From positions 1,054,001-1,118,000 of the forward strand of contig NC_033556.1 of NCBI RefSeq assembly GCF_001680005.1: a DNA stretch of 64,000 nt, read 5' to 3'. Of this stretch, positions 1-12,500 are shown piece after piece. Under the pieces are notes generated by a model that was not told the DNA's origin, did not search any database, and worked only from the letters and a program-made list of their open reading frames with translations. Within the stretch, counting starts at the first letter, position 1; every line of letters starts with the position of its first letter. The translations under genes were made by a program, and so were the position numbers. This stretch comes from Plasmodium coatneyi (taxonomy: Eukaryota; Apicomplexa; Aconoidasida; Haemosporida; Plasmodiidae).

Positions 1-2315
1 GGCGCCTGAATGTATCCGAAGATGCGCCAATTTGTCCCGATTTTACACAATATGCAAATGCTCACCGCATGCCAGTCGTTTCGAACTCCCACGTGGGGTA
101 GATGCCTGTCGGTCGAGCGTTATGTTACGACTGGGCTGCGCTTTTACGAGGCAAGGGACCACCTCCGTATGGCCAATCTTTATTGCATTTGCGCGCAAAA
201 GAGTTTCACTTGTGTGTGCATATACATCTGCACACGAGCATCTATGTGTTGGCCATGTGCCCTTTGGTGGAAACACCTGAGTGCATTCGAATGTGCACAA
301 GTGCAAATTTACATGTACATGCGTAACTAAGAAACTACAATATATACTGAATAGGTAGGTTTGAAAAGAGACAAGGGAGGAAAAAAAGAAAAAAAAAAGG
401 AGCGCTCGTAAGGTAAAGCTGTTGTGGGGCTTTTTTTTATAGTGTTCGCTTTTTTTGTGTTGTAAGTTTACGAGTGGTGTAATTCTTCCCGTCGGCGAAG
501 TCCATTTTGGTGGGAAGGTTGGGGAAGGCTAATTCTTTATTTGGGTGGGTGGTCTCAAATCGCAAGAAGTGAGAATTCCCCAATGCAGTGTGATTCCTCC
601 TCTATTCGATAATTAAAGGGAGTTATTCGAGTTGACCTTGTTTGGGAGAGGCGTAAAAAAAAAAAAAAAAAAAAAAAATTGCGACATAATTTGTGTAGTA
701 GCGTTTTAGAAAAATGCATATGGTGAATGTGTTTTGTTTCCCTTTAGAGAGGGTAAAATGAAGCGTTTTTTTTTTTCAATAGGATGGCTTTTTTTTTGGA
801 GGGACTAATTTGGAATATTTTTACGATATGAGCAGGTTTGTTTTAAATGACCATGTTAAGGGCAATAATTATTGACCTCTATAGGGGAATGGAAGATTTT
901 TTATGAAGAAAATACACAAAAGGGATGGAAACAAAGTGGAAAAACGTACATTATATATATATATATTTTTCTTTTTGCGTTATTTTGTACACTTATTTGT
1001 TTCAAATATGAGTGTAAAGGGTGAACAAGTGCGAACATATTTAGTGCGCGGTTGTGATGAGCGTGAGATTTGCGCCCAAATTTGGGGGATCCTTTGGAAT
1101 GTTTTTTCCTTATGAGGCGGAAACAGACTTAGCTAGTAGGAAGTGGCGTGCACTATGGCGCTGCCTTGATGAGGAATTACTAAATTTGGGAGGATGGCTG
1201 GAACATTAGTACTGTACACAAATATTGGGAATCACCAAAAATGGGGCAAGCCATTTTTGGGGTTGAAGAATAGGCAAGGTGTGTTCAAGGAAAATGGGCG
1301 CTCGCAGGGGCACATAGAAAGATATTACGTTCACGAGAGGTACACTATTGATATTGAAAATATAACTCAATGGAAAAGATTTGATAGTGAATATCAGGTT
1401 CTTACAAAAGATAAGATAATTATTCTGAGGTTCTTAAATACATAGCAGCTCGAGGTGTAATCAATTAGGTGACTAGGTATTAGTACAATTGACTAATCTC
1501 AGCTTAGCGAACGATATCTTGCATGAACATGTTGTGACTGTGAAATGGGATAAGGAAAGCAACGATAGAGAAGTAATTTAAAGTATAACTAATTTAGTAA
1601 CGAAAGTAAAGTTAAAGTAATTATAGTGGAACGGAAAAGACACATTTAGTGAGCATTTAAAGAGTGGCAATGTTATAAACTGCTTGAAAGCTGATGGCAT
1701 GTTTTTATGCATCCCTCTTAAGTAACCTTTTTTTAAAGGTAATTGTGATAAAGGCAAGTATAAAAGAATGAACGTGGAAAGTTAAAGTTATAAAGGACCA
1801 ATTTTTTAATTTCCCCCTTAAATCGGCACAATATAGGAAAGGAAATGATACGATGCAACCACCCATCCTTTTTTAAGGTTTTTTGAAACGGCACAACGAA
1901 AAATTAAGGAAAGTTTATTTGTTTGATATATAGCTAACTACTCGTAATAAGACTGTGTTGAAAAGTATAGATATTTTAATGGCATATTTGCCTAAGCCTC
2001 GTAAGAGGAGCAATATATTTTTAAGGCTAAAAGGTAAGGTACCCAACCGAACACACAGATAGGTATATTTACATAATAGTATTGTGAATTTTTATTTACC
2101 ACGCATTAGAATAGTATTTCACTTGCAACCGCTTGAACTAAGTTAAACGCATCAACGCTTTGCATATTGCATAGGATTGGCGTATAGAACTCTGCTTTTT
2201 TAGTATTAACCTATTCCGACACGCAGAGGTGTAGAAGTCTCTGTTTCAGTGTGCAGTTTTATACTCTCCACATCTGTGCAGAATGTTCTCATCCAGCCGT
2301 GAACGATCCTTTTTT
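1..2315. other. gene-poor region upstream of the rRNA-like unit
   Basis: I see no supportable gene. The first 330 bases are comparatively GC-rich and open in several frames at once, with no conserved motif, which argues against a real protein. The rest is AT-rich with poly-A/T tracts, for example around 655-680. An 18S rRNA gene would be expected just upstream of the 5.8S-like gene, but its universal motifs (the 530-loop around CAGCAGCCGCGGTAA, and the 3'-terminal GGATCATTA) are not recognisable here. Confidence 0.5.
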
Positions 2316-2317
2316 TT

Positions 2318-2480
2318 TTGAACAACCTTAACGATGGATGTCTTGGTTCCTACGGCGAGGAAGGCCGCAATTAAACGCGATATATGTGACACGAATTTGA
2401 ATAAACGAATTCCTGAATATTCTCCGTGAATCATCTATTTAGCCGAACGCATGAATGAAAAAGTGCTCATCAATCTTGCT
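2318..2480 (+). rRNA. divergent 5.8S rRNA-like gene
   Basis: The block AACGATGGATGTCTTGGTTC at about 2331 is the hallmark 5' region of Plasmodium 5.8S rRNA. It is followed by CCTACGGCGAGGAAGGCCGC (canonical form: a GATGAAGGCCGCAGCAAA-type string), a GCGATA element, GTGAATCATC near 2426 and a GAACGCA element near 2444. The order and spacing match the approximately 160-nt 5.8S, which base-pairs to the 5' end of 28S in the large ribosomal subunit. Many positions differ from consensus, notably between 2370 and 2420. A 28S-like gene follows on the same strand but only after about 1.2 kb, far longer than a usual ITS2. It could be a functional minor rRNA type or a decaying copy. Ends are approximate. 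Confidence 0.72.
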
Positions 2481-3730
2481 GAAAGGAAAGGGTAGCCATT
2501 TACAGCAGATGATGATACTTCTGTTTTTATAAGTTTGCACCAGGGGGAGGGAAAAATTGGAGTAAAAAAAAGGTAAAAGGGTTATATAAGCAAGTAGGAA
2601 TTTTATTCATATGAGCTTTTTAATACCTTTCACCCCTTTTTTTTTTCCTTTTTTTCCTTCCGTCCCTGTAATGCACATTTTTGAATACTAAGCCACATTC
2701 ACACACTGGCGTTTTTTTTAAGTAATTAATACGGTTTTTTAAGTGTTTCCGCCAGGAGGAAGAAATCCCCGCAATTGCCCATAAGCGATTGGATCTTATT
2801 TATTCAGAATTTAATTTTCAAGGCGTCAAAAATGTCCCTTGCTACAGAGCATGATAGAAACCTTACTTGTTAAGTCTTCATGTTTCGGTTCAATGTTGGA
2901 TACCAATTGTCGGGGTATATGCGTGTCTAAATTGATTGGGGCGAGGAGGTAAACTGTGGTTGTGAGAGGAATTACGGGAAGTGCTTCTGCGAAGTGGAAA
3001 AATTGATATACAAGATACTCTCTCGAGCGTCTTGTTTTTTTTTTTTTCCATCAGCATGCTCTTCTTCTTTTTTCTTTTTTGCTTCCACTTTTTATCTCCT
3101 TTGACTCAATAACACGCACGAAACTGAGTAGGATTGCTGTGACAATGCTCGTGCCGTATCTGATTGCATTAGAACGGATAACCTGTGTGGGCAGTGGATT
3201 CGAAATGAGTTCTTCCGGGTGTTTTGTGGCTGACAAAAACAATCTGGGAAAGTTTTAGTAGTCTTGTTACCCCATATATATTTTATATATATGCTACGAC
3301 GGACCCAGGGTTGATTAAGGCGGGTTGGAAAAGGGGAGCTGCATTCACCTTACTGGTATAGATCCCAGAACGTGGGTGCCCTCTTTTTTTATTTTCCTTC
3401 TCTGGCACCTTAATCAACATTGGAGTTATCTACTTTAGAAAGCGACATAAGTTCGTAGCTAGTACCCATACAGTTTTACTAAACAAAAAAGCGTCAGAGC
3501 TAGTAATGTATCATCTTTTTGAGGTGATATAGGAACGTAATGACACTTTTTTGTTCAGTCTAACTGATATGGCAAACGGTCAGCTGTGTCGTCAAACATG
3601 TTTCATCGTTTTTTTTTTTAAAAAAAGATGGACATGCATTTTTAAAGTTAGTTCTCTGGCGTATAGCACGAATGGAAATGCACGGTATTTGTAGCAACCG
3701 TTTTTTCATACCTATACAAACTAGGAAGTA
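2481..3730 (+). other. ITS2-like spacer between 5.8S-like and 28S-like genes
   Basis: About 1.25 kb of AT-rich sequence with several poly-T runs. No protein motif or RNA gene is recognised. By position it corresponds to an internal transcribed spacer 2, but it is several times longer than expected. A short dyad around TATATATTTTATATATA (near 3275) is the only structure noted. Confidence 0.4.
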
Positions 3731-3734
3731 TTCA

Positions 3735-6700
3735 AAATATAAGGCAGAAGGGCATATCCACTGAAAATTAAAAAATTAAGTGGAAGAAAAGAAAATAACA
3801 ATGATTCCTTTAGTAACGCCGAGTGAACAAGGAAAAGCTCAAGCTGAAAATCTTTCAATAGAAAGAGGACACCTTACGGGGGTGACTTTTCCTCTTTTCT
3901 GTAAAGAGTTGTAGCATTATAAATGAGAGATGATTATATAGTATTACTAGTTGGTTTACATAAATATATAGCATATCAGTAAACTTCCTTGAAAATTTTA
4001 AAACCATATTTTATTTTACAAGAAAACGAAATTTTTTAAATGCAGGATAGCATTCCCATAGAGGGTGAAAGGCCCGTAGGTTTCTGTAAATAAGTATGTA
4101 AAAGAGTGTAGTCTGGGGGGCGCAGCGGAGAAAGATCTTTTCCCCCTCCCCATTCTATATCTCTTTATTTTTCTCGGATATCTTTCATTTAAGAGTTGTG
4201 TTCATGAAATTGGAGCACTAATATATGTGATGCATGGGAAGGGTTTTTTGGTGGTGCTGTGGGTTTTTGGTCTGTCCTACACGAGGCTTTGCCTGTACCG
4301 ATGAGTGTGCAGGGGGAGTAAGGTACGGATAGAATCATAACTTATACACGGTGGTACGCCCCCTTCTTTCAACCTTTTTTTTCTTTTTTAAGGATAAATT
4401 GTTGTTGTTTAATCACATAAAGCTAAATATTCGTAGGAGACCGATAGCAAACAAGTACCGTAAGGGAAAGATGAAATAGTACTCAGGAATGAGCGATTAA
4501 ATAGTACCTGAAATCGTTAAGGTGGAACGGATTAAGGAAGAGAAAAAGTAAGGTAAAACGTTTCCTTCTTTCGGCTTGCTTTCTCTAGGTGTCACATCTG
4601 CCACTGGAACTGGTTCTTCCAGAGTTTGAACAGAGTATTATATACCTGCTTTCTTACCAGCGCGAGACACTTCGCAGTGGGTTCCCTGGCACAGAGACAT
4701 GACTGGGGAATGTGGAACGGTTATCTTATTTAAAGAAACATCAGTGAAGGCTATTTTTTTTATTTTAGGGGACGTTGCAGAGTGCGAAGCGGACACGGGG
4801 ATGTGGGGGAGAAAAAAGGAAAGAAGGAGAAGGAGGCACACATATATGTACATATATATATATATATACTATTGGGTGTTTGATACCCACTTCGTGTGGT
4901 GTTTTCTTCCCCAATTGTAATGTATATGTATGTATGTATGTGTGTGTGTGTTTTTTTTTCTTTTCTTTTTTTGACCTCTTCCCCCGGTTTTCCCCCTGGC
5001 TAAGGAGGGGCGACACAATAATTTGTGATAAATTTCACATTGATATTATGTCGGTTTCGCCACACAGTTGAAGGAACTTTTTGCTCTCTCCACTGTGTAA
5101 GCACGTTATTCCCCCCTTTACTGAGGTAGTTTTAGAAAATAGTAAAAAAGCGGATGCGAAAGCGGACCTTTTTACTTTTTTAAGATGTTTCTAAAAAGGT
5201 CTTCCTTAACCCACTCGTCTTGAAACACGAACCAAGGAGTTTAGCAGATATGCAAGCGAACGTGACAACATGTATATGTGAAGTGATTAAACATACGACT
5301 GAGGTGCTTAGTAGTGGTGCCCATGAGCTAAGCGAAACGCACCAAAGCAAGTTTTCGCGTTGTGGTTTTAAATAGATCGCCTTTGTAGATTTGAAATCCC
5401 TATCTCGTGTTGTGTTTATATATAAACCAACGGAAAGAAAAAAAGAACGAGCCGTGGAATTTAATGCATACAATTACGGTAAAAGTTAGTAATCTAATTG
5501 TTGCTTAACTACCGTAGGAGCATATATGCTAGGACCCGAGAGGCTTTGAACTAAAAGTCGCGTTGAAGTCCAGAATTTGCCACATGAATTTCAACTGGGA
5601 GGGTTGTTATTTCATTTTGTGTGCATTTAGGATAGTTCACATCAACCGCGCTTTTAGGGGTACACGTATCCAATGAACACGTGCGTTGCCTTAACTGAAA
5701 AGCCTATTAGCTGGTTATTTTCGAAAGATCTCTCAGGATCGCTGGAGTTGATTGTTATAATTTTACCAGGTAGAGACAATGATTAAAGGACTCAGGGAAA
5801 TGTATTTCCCTTGACCTATTCTCAAACTCCCAATGGGTAAGAAAAGGGGCTAAAATAACTTTATTGTATTTTTGTCCATTAAATGAAATAACTCCAAGTG
5901 GGCCACTTTTGGTAAAGCAGAACTGGCAATGAGGGATGATCCTAATGCCTGGATAAGGTGCCTAAATATTCGCTCATGAGATCCCATAAGAAGGTGTTGA
6001 TTCGTGATAACAGTAGGACGGTACTCATAGAAGTTGAGATCCGCTAAGAAGTGTGTAACAACTCACCTACCGAATGAACTAGCCCTGAAAATGGATGGCG
6101 CTAAAGCGGATTACCGATACCAGGCCATAAAAGAAGCACAATGGAATATTTTCATTCTGTAACACTTTTATGAGTAGAAAATCGTGGGGTTTTGTGCAGA
6201 AGCGAAATACGTGAGTATTCGTGGAACATATCCCTAGTGCAGATCTTGGTGGAAGTAGCAAATATTCAAATGAAATACTTTGAAGGGCCTATCAAGTATA
6301 ATTAAATCGTATTGTTATACGGATAAACTTTCCAAATGCCTATTGCCATATCCTCCTTATGGAACCAACATGGTAGCCGCTCCCCCGGAATCACCTTTTT
6401 TTTGCTTCCAAACTTCATACGAAGGGAGGAAACAAAAAAAAAGTGCATTTGTGAATAGTGCGGAAGGTTTCGCAAAAGACCCGCTAAGTGCAAAATTGTC
6501 TTCATAGATTTATTGCGCACTGTGGTTGAGCGTTTCCTTTTCTGCTTTTTCAGTTTCGCGGGGAAATCAGGTTTATAAACCCTGAGCAATTAATTTTTCG
6601 AGCTCATACTTAAAGCTGGCGACAGGATTATTTTTTATAATTTTTGAAATTCTATCGAAGATGATTCTCTCCCATCGGTGTGCAGATAGGTGTGCGTATA

Positions 6701-9540
6701 CTGTTGTTTGTGGTAAATAAATATTTTATATTTTTTTGCTGCTTTCATCTGGTACTACCCATCCCCTGATGCATAGCCTGCAAAATATAAGTGAAGCAAA
6801 ATCTCGGAGTACAGGTTGCTTTTAAACCTTGCGTAGATGAGAGTGCATATATTTGCAGAATTGTTACAAATTTTTTTAATTTGTGAACATAGTATGTTAA
6901 ATATAATGCCGTTTTTGCTGAAGCCTTTGGAACGGGATAGGGAAATGGAGAAGTAAAAAAAAAAAAAAAAAAAAAAATGAAAAAAATATCATAAATAAAA
7001 TTAAGCATAGGTATGAGGTTACTTCTGAAGTGTTTTACTTCTATGTTGTTCCTCTCTTGTAAGTCTTAATTTCATTTTTGATTTGCTGCTTTTTTCATTT
7101 TTTTTTTTTTTTTTTTTTTTTACATGTCTCGTCTTCCCAATGCTGCTTTCCCATGTATTCCTTTGTGCGCACTATAATAGGCCTAATTCGCAGTATATTT
7201 ATATACGCAGTCGAATTATCCTTTTGGAAGGGTTGTCGTGTGTAAAATGGTAGAAATTGAAAAACAACGAATCATGTTACTATAAGTAACCTGTCAGGGG
7301 TTTCCTAGGCGCTTATGACCTGCGGGTCTCTGTCGTTTGTAGATGCATCCGTTTCAGGTAGACGGTACCATGTATGGTGATGGATTTTATCCTCATCTAT
7401 TCGTGTGCTCGATTAATTAAACTAAAGTAGTATCTGTGGGCAGGAATTTTTTATCCACGCAACGGTTGATAGCCATAGGCCTTAAAGTTTACAACTTATA
7501 GATAGAGAGCAAGTCGTATGAGGGGAGTAAGAAAACTGCAGCAGGGGGATATATGATTGTTGCGGTGGTAAGGAGTGCTACATATTGTAGTAATATACAT
7601 ATATGTATCGCGTCTTACCACCAGAACAGTTATATTTCCCCCTCTCAGCCGTAACTTTTTTCTTTTATAAGAGGAAGTTTGCTCTGATAACATAGGAACG
7701 GGGCTACTATATATAAAAAAGGGCGAAATGGAACATAGAGAATTGGGATCAGGTATAAGGGACATGTAAAGGGGTCTCTATCCGTCTAGTTCGTCGGTTT
7801 TTTATAGCCTGTCAGCATCGTTCACCGTTTTGGTTAAGCTGTGCAGATATTGTGGCTTGAGAAAAATAACATAGGGAGTAGAAATTCTATGACCTGTACT
7901 ATTATGTCTCCCATTATTGATGCTAAAGCTTGCTATGTATTATCAGAGCTGGATCGGAACAAGAATAAAATGAGAAGGGGGGAAATTACAAAATCTACCC
8001 GGTTGTATAGGAAAATCATGTGTCATTGGTTTTTTATGACCTCCTAAAGGGGAGAAAAGAAGAACCGAAGAGATGACCGTTTCTGTCCGATGCTTAGGGA
8101 TTGTGTCCTTTGGTAGATATTCCCCATAAACGGTAGTGGTAAGCACAGGTGCACGTATACACTCATGCATATTAGGTTATGCTTTAAGTGTAGCTGCTGC
8201 TTCCTGTATTTTTACCCTTCCGTGGCAAAGGCCAGGATTCATAAAAAAGTGAAATTCCTATGCCAATCAGAGTTGTGCCATTTTGCACCCTGCAATTTGA
8301 TACGTGAATTTGAATGGAGTAACCTCACCCAAATGTATAAGAGAGGGGGGTAGATTTTCCCAGTACTTCTTGTGCTCATCCCTCTACTATAAAATATACT
8401 TGCTATCTAGCGAAACCGCATCCAAGGAAAAACAGGCTTGGAATGTCAGTAAAGGATATTGAAGACCTTGTATGTGTAACTTGGCTCTTACTTTGATCTG
8501 CTGAACGACTCAAGAGGTGTAGAGAATATTTATATAAGTGGGAGTAGAAGCATAATTTTGCGCTGGAGAAATTATGCATTATACGACAGTGAAATACCAC
8601 TACTTTTGAGGCTGTTCAGCTAACCCGTTAAAAAGATTGGGAGGGGAGTGCCTGCAACACTATTAGAGAGAAGTTGCTTTGGGATACTTTTTCTATAAAC
8701 GTGCACAAATGTGTGTATGAGAAATGGGGAAGGGGTTTAAAAAATGAATAACCCTTTTGGTTGATTTTTTTTTTTTTTCCCCTCTTCATCCCCCCAGTTA
8801 AACGGAGACACATCAAGGTGAAGAGTGCAGCGAGCGGATGATGCGAGGGCCCAACTGATAAGGAGTGAAAAGCAGATTGACCAGTCGAGGGCAAGCTCAA
8901 GGAGAACAGAAATCTCCTGTAGACCGGAAAAAGAAAAAACGGATATGTTTGCTTTTATGTGTAGCTATGATTGTTATGCATACTCATCCTCGCAAGATAT
9001 ATTTTTTCCCCTTTTTACATTTAAAGAAAGGCAGAATTAGCTCCTTATATGTACCAAATGTTTAGAAGGGTTTATCTGAGAAAGGTTACTACACAGGGAT
9101 AACTGGCTTGCGGCTACCGAGCGATTTTAGCGACGTGGCTTTTTGATAATTGAATGAAGGCTCTTCCTATCATTGGGACGCAGAAGTCTCAAAGTGTCGG
9201 ATTGTTCACTCCGCTAAGAGGGAACGAGTGCCTAGAATTTAGAGACCTTCATGAGACAGGTCATATTGAAAAAAAAATCCTTACTGATGAAACTAACATA
9301 AGAGACTGATATTATATCGTCTATCAAAATGTGACAGTAGGCCATCTTAGTACGAGAGGAATGGTTGGCCCAGACAATTGGTACAGCAATTGGTTGACAA
9401 ACCTTTGTTGCGAAGCTAAGTCTGTTGGATAATGGCTGAACGCCTCTTAAGCCAGAACCCATGCTGATTAATTATTTTGTGTTCGATTTTCCTTACACTA
9501 CTTTTTTTACGATTGTAAAGAAGGACAATATATATGAACC
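3735..9540 (+). rRNA. highly divergent, expanded 28S (LSU) rRNA-like gene
   Basis: Eukaryotic LSU core blocks occur in the correct order. The 5' domain is at 3741-3860 (AAGTGGAAGAAAAG, CCTTTAGTAACGCCGAGTGAA, AGCTCAAGCTGAAAATCTT) and continues at 4052-4079 (CCCATAGAGGGTGAAAGGCCC) and 4420-4490 (AGACCGATAGCAAACAAGTACC). GTCTTGAAACACGAACCAAGG lies at about 5218 and TTAGCTGGTTATTTTCGAAAG near 5707. The GTPase-centre region is at 5896-6110, with AAGTGTGTAACAACTCACC and AGCCCTGAAAATGGATGGCGC. GCAGATCTTGGTGGAAGTAGC lies near 6239. The pre-PTC region is at 8402-8610 (TATCTAGCGAAACCGC, AGTGAAATACCACTAC). The PTC is at 9090-9240 (ACACAGGGATAACTGGC) and the sarcin-ricin loop AGTACGAGAGGA at 9349-9360. 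Between blocks lie expansions with microsatellites and poly-T, the largest at about 6310-8390. The span (~5.8 kb) exceeds a usual Plasmodium 28S (~4 kb). It may be an atypical or partial rRNA unit or a pseudogene. The ends are estimates. Confidence 0.82.
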
Positions 9541-12500
9541 CATATTTTTATATGAATTCATAAATAATCCCTTTAGGGCGAATTTTGGCTAGATATGTAC
9601 TTTCTCCGGTACATTGTGTCAAATGAGCTTTTAACTGCTGAATACATAAGGAAAACCTTTTTTGTTTGTATACCACATTGCTGTTCTCCGGGTGCTGTAA
9701 ACATGAAAGTAAACTTTGTTTTACGATCTGTTGAGGCTCATCCTGGGTGATCATTTTTTTCAAAACAAAGCGGTGAAGTTTGTGCTACCTTATGAAAGGG
9801 GCGCATACACACACTCGCTAGGGCTACATACGCGCATACAGCGAAACAGCGAACAGCGCAGCCCGCCAGTACAATTTTCAAGTATCAATTGTTGGCCAGA
9901 AGTGGCCGCCCAAGTTGGGCTATATGTGGCTTTGCCACTGCAAGGTTGGGTGTGTACGTGGGGATATACCAGGGGACTATGCCCCATGGTCTGCCTTTTG
10001 GCATTTACAAAGTGTGGATCCCTATGGTCGTAGAGTTTCCCACTTTTGATGTGAACCGTTGCAGGGGACCACCTGGAGTGGTGTACCTTAGGGGGAAAGT
10101 GCCAATTATGGTTCATACACAACAGAGTTGAGCGATGAGTGGGAAATATATTCCTCCAAGCATATATAGCGCATGGGTGTGGTAAGCATTAGTGGTGCGT
10201 ATGACATACAAGCACGAACTGGTACAAGAATGGGGGCGGCCTTTTCCTGAAGTGACGGCTTAACCTTTTCACCATGACCTTGGCCTTATCGTGTAAAGTG
10301 TTTCCATCCCACAGAATAAAATTTTGCCCCAGATTTGCGCTCTTTACAGCGTACTTCGTAACACACTTTCGCACGCGCGGTTAAGCTGGACAAACAGAAC
10401 ATTGTGTGCTAAAACGTTGCTATGGTCACTCACTACGCGTGGATTCAACTTACGCTTGATCAGCTGGGATGGAAATATCAACGGTGAAGTGAGAAATACC
10501 ACAAAGGAGTTCCCTATATATGATGGAAAAGGCGACCCCATGGATGGCCCTGTTGCAACCGAGTTAGTGCACGTGAAGAGATGCTTCCACCTAGGCAGCA
10601 CCATTTTGTTAACACTTATCGGGGGGTCATTCGGGAAAATGTGAACTTTGCTTCGTCAGGATACGCTACTGCTGTGATGGGAGGCAGATAACAGCAAGGT
10701 GGAAGGAGCGAAGCATACACACGAGTGTTCATGGGGGGGTTAATTATTTAACCATCCAAAGTAAGCCTAATGGTTAGCACATAACATTGTGGAATGTTAC
10801 AGGTGGGCTGAACGTTTGAATAAGTTAAGGCATAAAATGTTTCTTTCCGTATTGCAGAGATGTATATATAAAGCCTTTTTTTTTGGAGAGTGTAGTAATA
10901 CGGTAGTTATGAAAGTTAGAGTGTGAAAAAATGTGCTTGTTTTAGTGTGTGTGTAGGGAGTCATGCACAAGGTGATTTTGTGCATACCAGTGTTAGCAGA
11001 CTGGTAGTGCTTCGTACGACTGAATGGGATGATAAAAGGGGTCGACTATGTCATATGTGCATAAATGATAGGACTAGCGGAGGAAGAAATGGAGCTGGAA
11101 AGGGATGAAAAAAAGGAGGAAGAGGAGTTCCTACCTTTTTGGCATCCTTGCGAATAACCCAATGGCATTATGCCCATAATGCCGCGTTAACAACTCATCA
11201 AATGAGAAGAATTACTTGGAAGCATGTCACAAATGGGCAAAGGTATTGCCGCTATACATGGGAACAAACTTTAATTGTGCAGGACTTGGAATTCTTTTTC
11301 TTTCCACATTTTGCAAAATTGTTCGCGCTCCTGCCCCTCCCCTTCTTGTGTTAATTTTTAGCCCGATGTGATTGGTGTTACAGAAGTGTATGCAAAACGT
11401 TTTGGGAGTATATTAAAGCGGAAGAAGAAAAAAAAATAGGAATAGCGACCAAGGTAGAGCTAAAATGAGCGCCCTTCGAACTATACGCGGGTATGTGTAT
11501 TTATTTTAAGAATAGCTAGCTGCAGCTTCATTTAGAGACTTGAGGGTACGGCCCCCTCAAAATGAAAAAAAAAAAAATATATATATATATATGTATAATA
11601 ATATACATAATATATGTGGGAGTACAATTTTTCCTGAGTTCGAAGGGCCCAGGGAGCTAAGGGAATCAGGAATTACGAAAGGGGTGTATACTCCGCAGAT
11701 GCAAATTAAATGTCATGGTCCCCTGGGGGATACATATATATATATAATGCCAAAAGGGGAAAAGGCGGGGGGTTCATTTTTTACTCTTAAAAAAAGTGGG
11801 AAGTGGGGACCACAGTTTTGTTCTGCCTCCCCTTTGGCAAAAAAAAATAAGGGCACCAGTAGGTAAAATATAAAATAAACGTATAATGCTCCTCGCCCAT
11901 CTGTATACAAATTTATATCGTGCTTTTTTGCCTAACGGTTGGCATGAGAAAAGAAGAAATAGGGGGTGTATGGCGGTGTTTGTTTAATGAGAACGTATGC
12001 TAGGCGCGATTGTACAGATGAGTGATGATTGGACCACCTTTATTTTTTTTTTTCTTCCGAAGGGGACAAAAAAATAAATGTAAATAAATATATATATATT
12101 ACATGTGCGTAAAAAATATATATGATATATTGTTATATATGTAGGTACTCCCGCCGGGGTAGCCATAAAACTCACAAAAGGGGTTAACCGCACACGTAAA
12201 AGTGGCCCCAGAGAATTAAAAAAAAAGAAGTAATCCCCCCATATATATGTGATGCCCCTCCAATTGGCATAATATATAACACAAACGATACTTTTTTAAA
12301 TCATACATTTTGTTTTTCAGGGTAAAAAAAAAAAAAAAATACGAATCCGACAGCGCATCTATATAACATTAAGTGCAGAAATTAATAGTTAAAATCAATT
12401 ATAAGTCCGTTGTTCCTTTTAAATGTATTATTTTATACACCTTTCTTTATCACTTATTATACATATTGCGCCCTGCTGAATATGCGATGCGAAACCTCAT

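Noticed and set aside
10..330. Overlapping open frames on both strands at the window start
   Set aside because: Several frames are open together with no leader, splice site or family motif. The pattern looks compositional; no frame is favoured.
1470..1530. TTAGCGAACGATATCTT resembling the 18S string ATAACGAACGAGATCTTAA
   Set aside because: Only one short partial match. Neighbouring universal 18S motifs are missing, so I do not call an 18S gene.
10324..10644. 106-aa plus-strand open frame
   Set aside because: No signal peptide, splice partners or recognisable domain. It is overlapped by an 86-aa minus-strand frame. Insufficient support.
10750..10830. tRNA-like A-box CCTAATGGTTAGCAC
   Set aside because: No B-box (GGTTCGAAN) at suitable distance and no paired acceptor stem. 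Not a credible tRNA.
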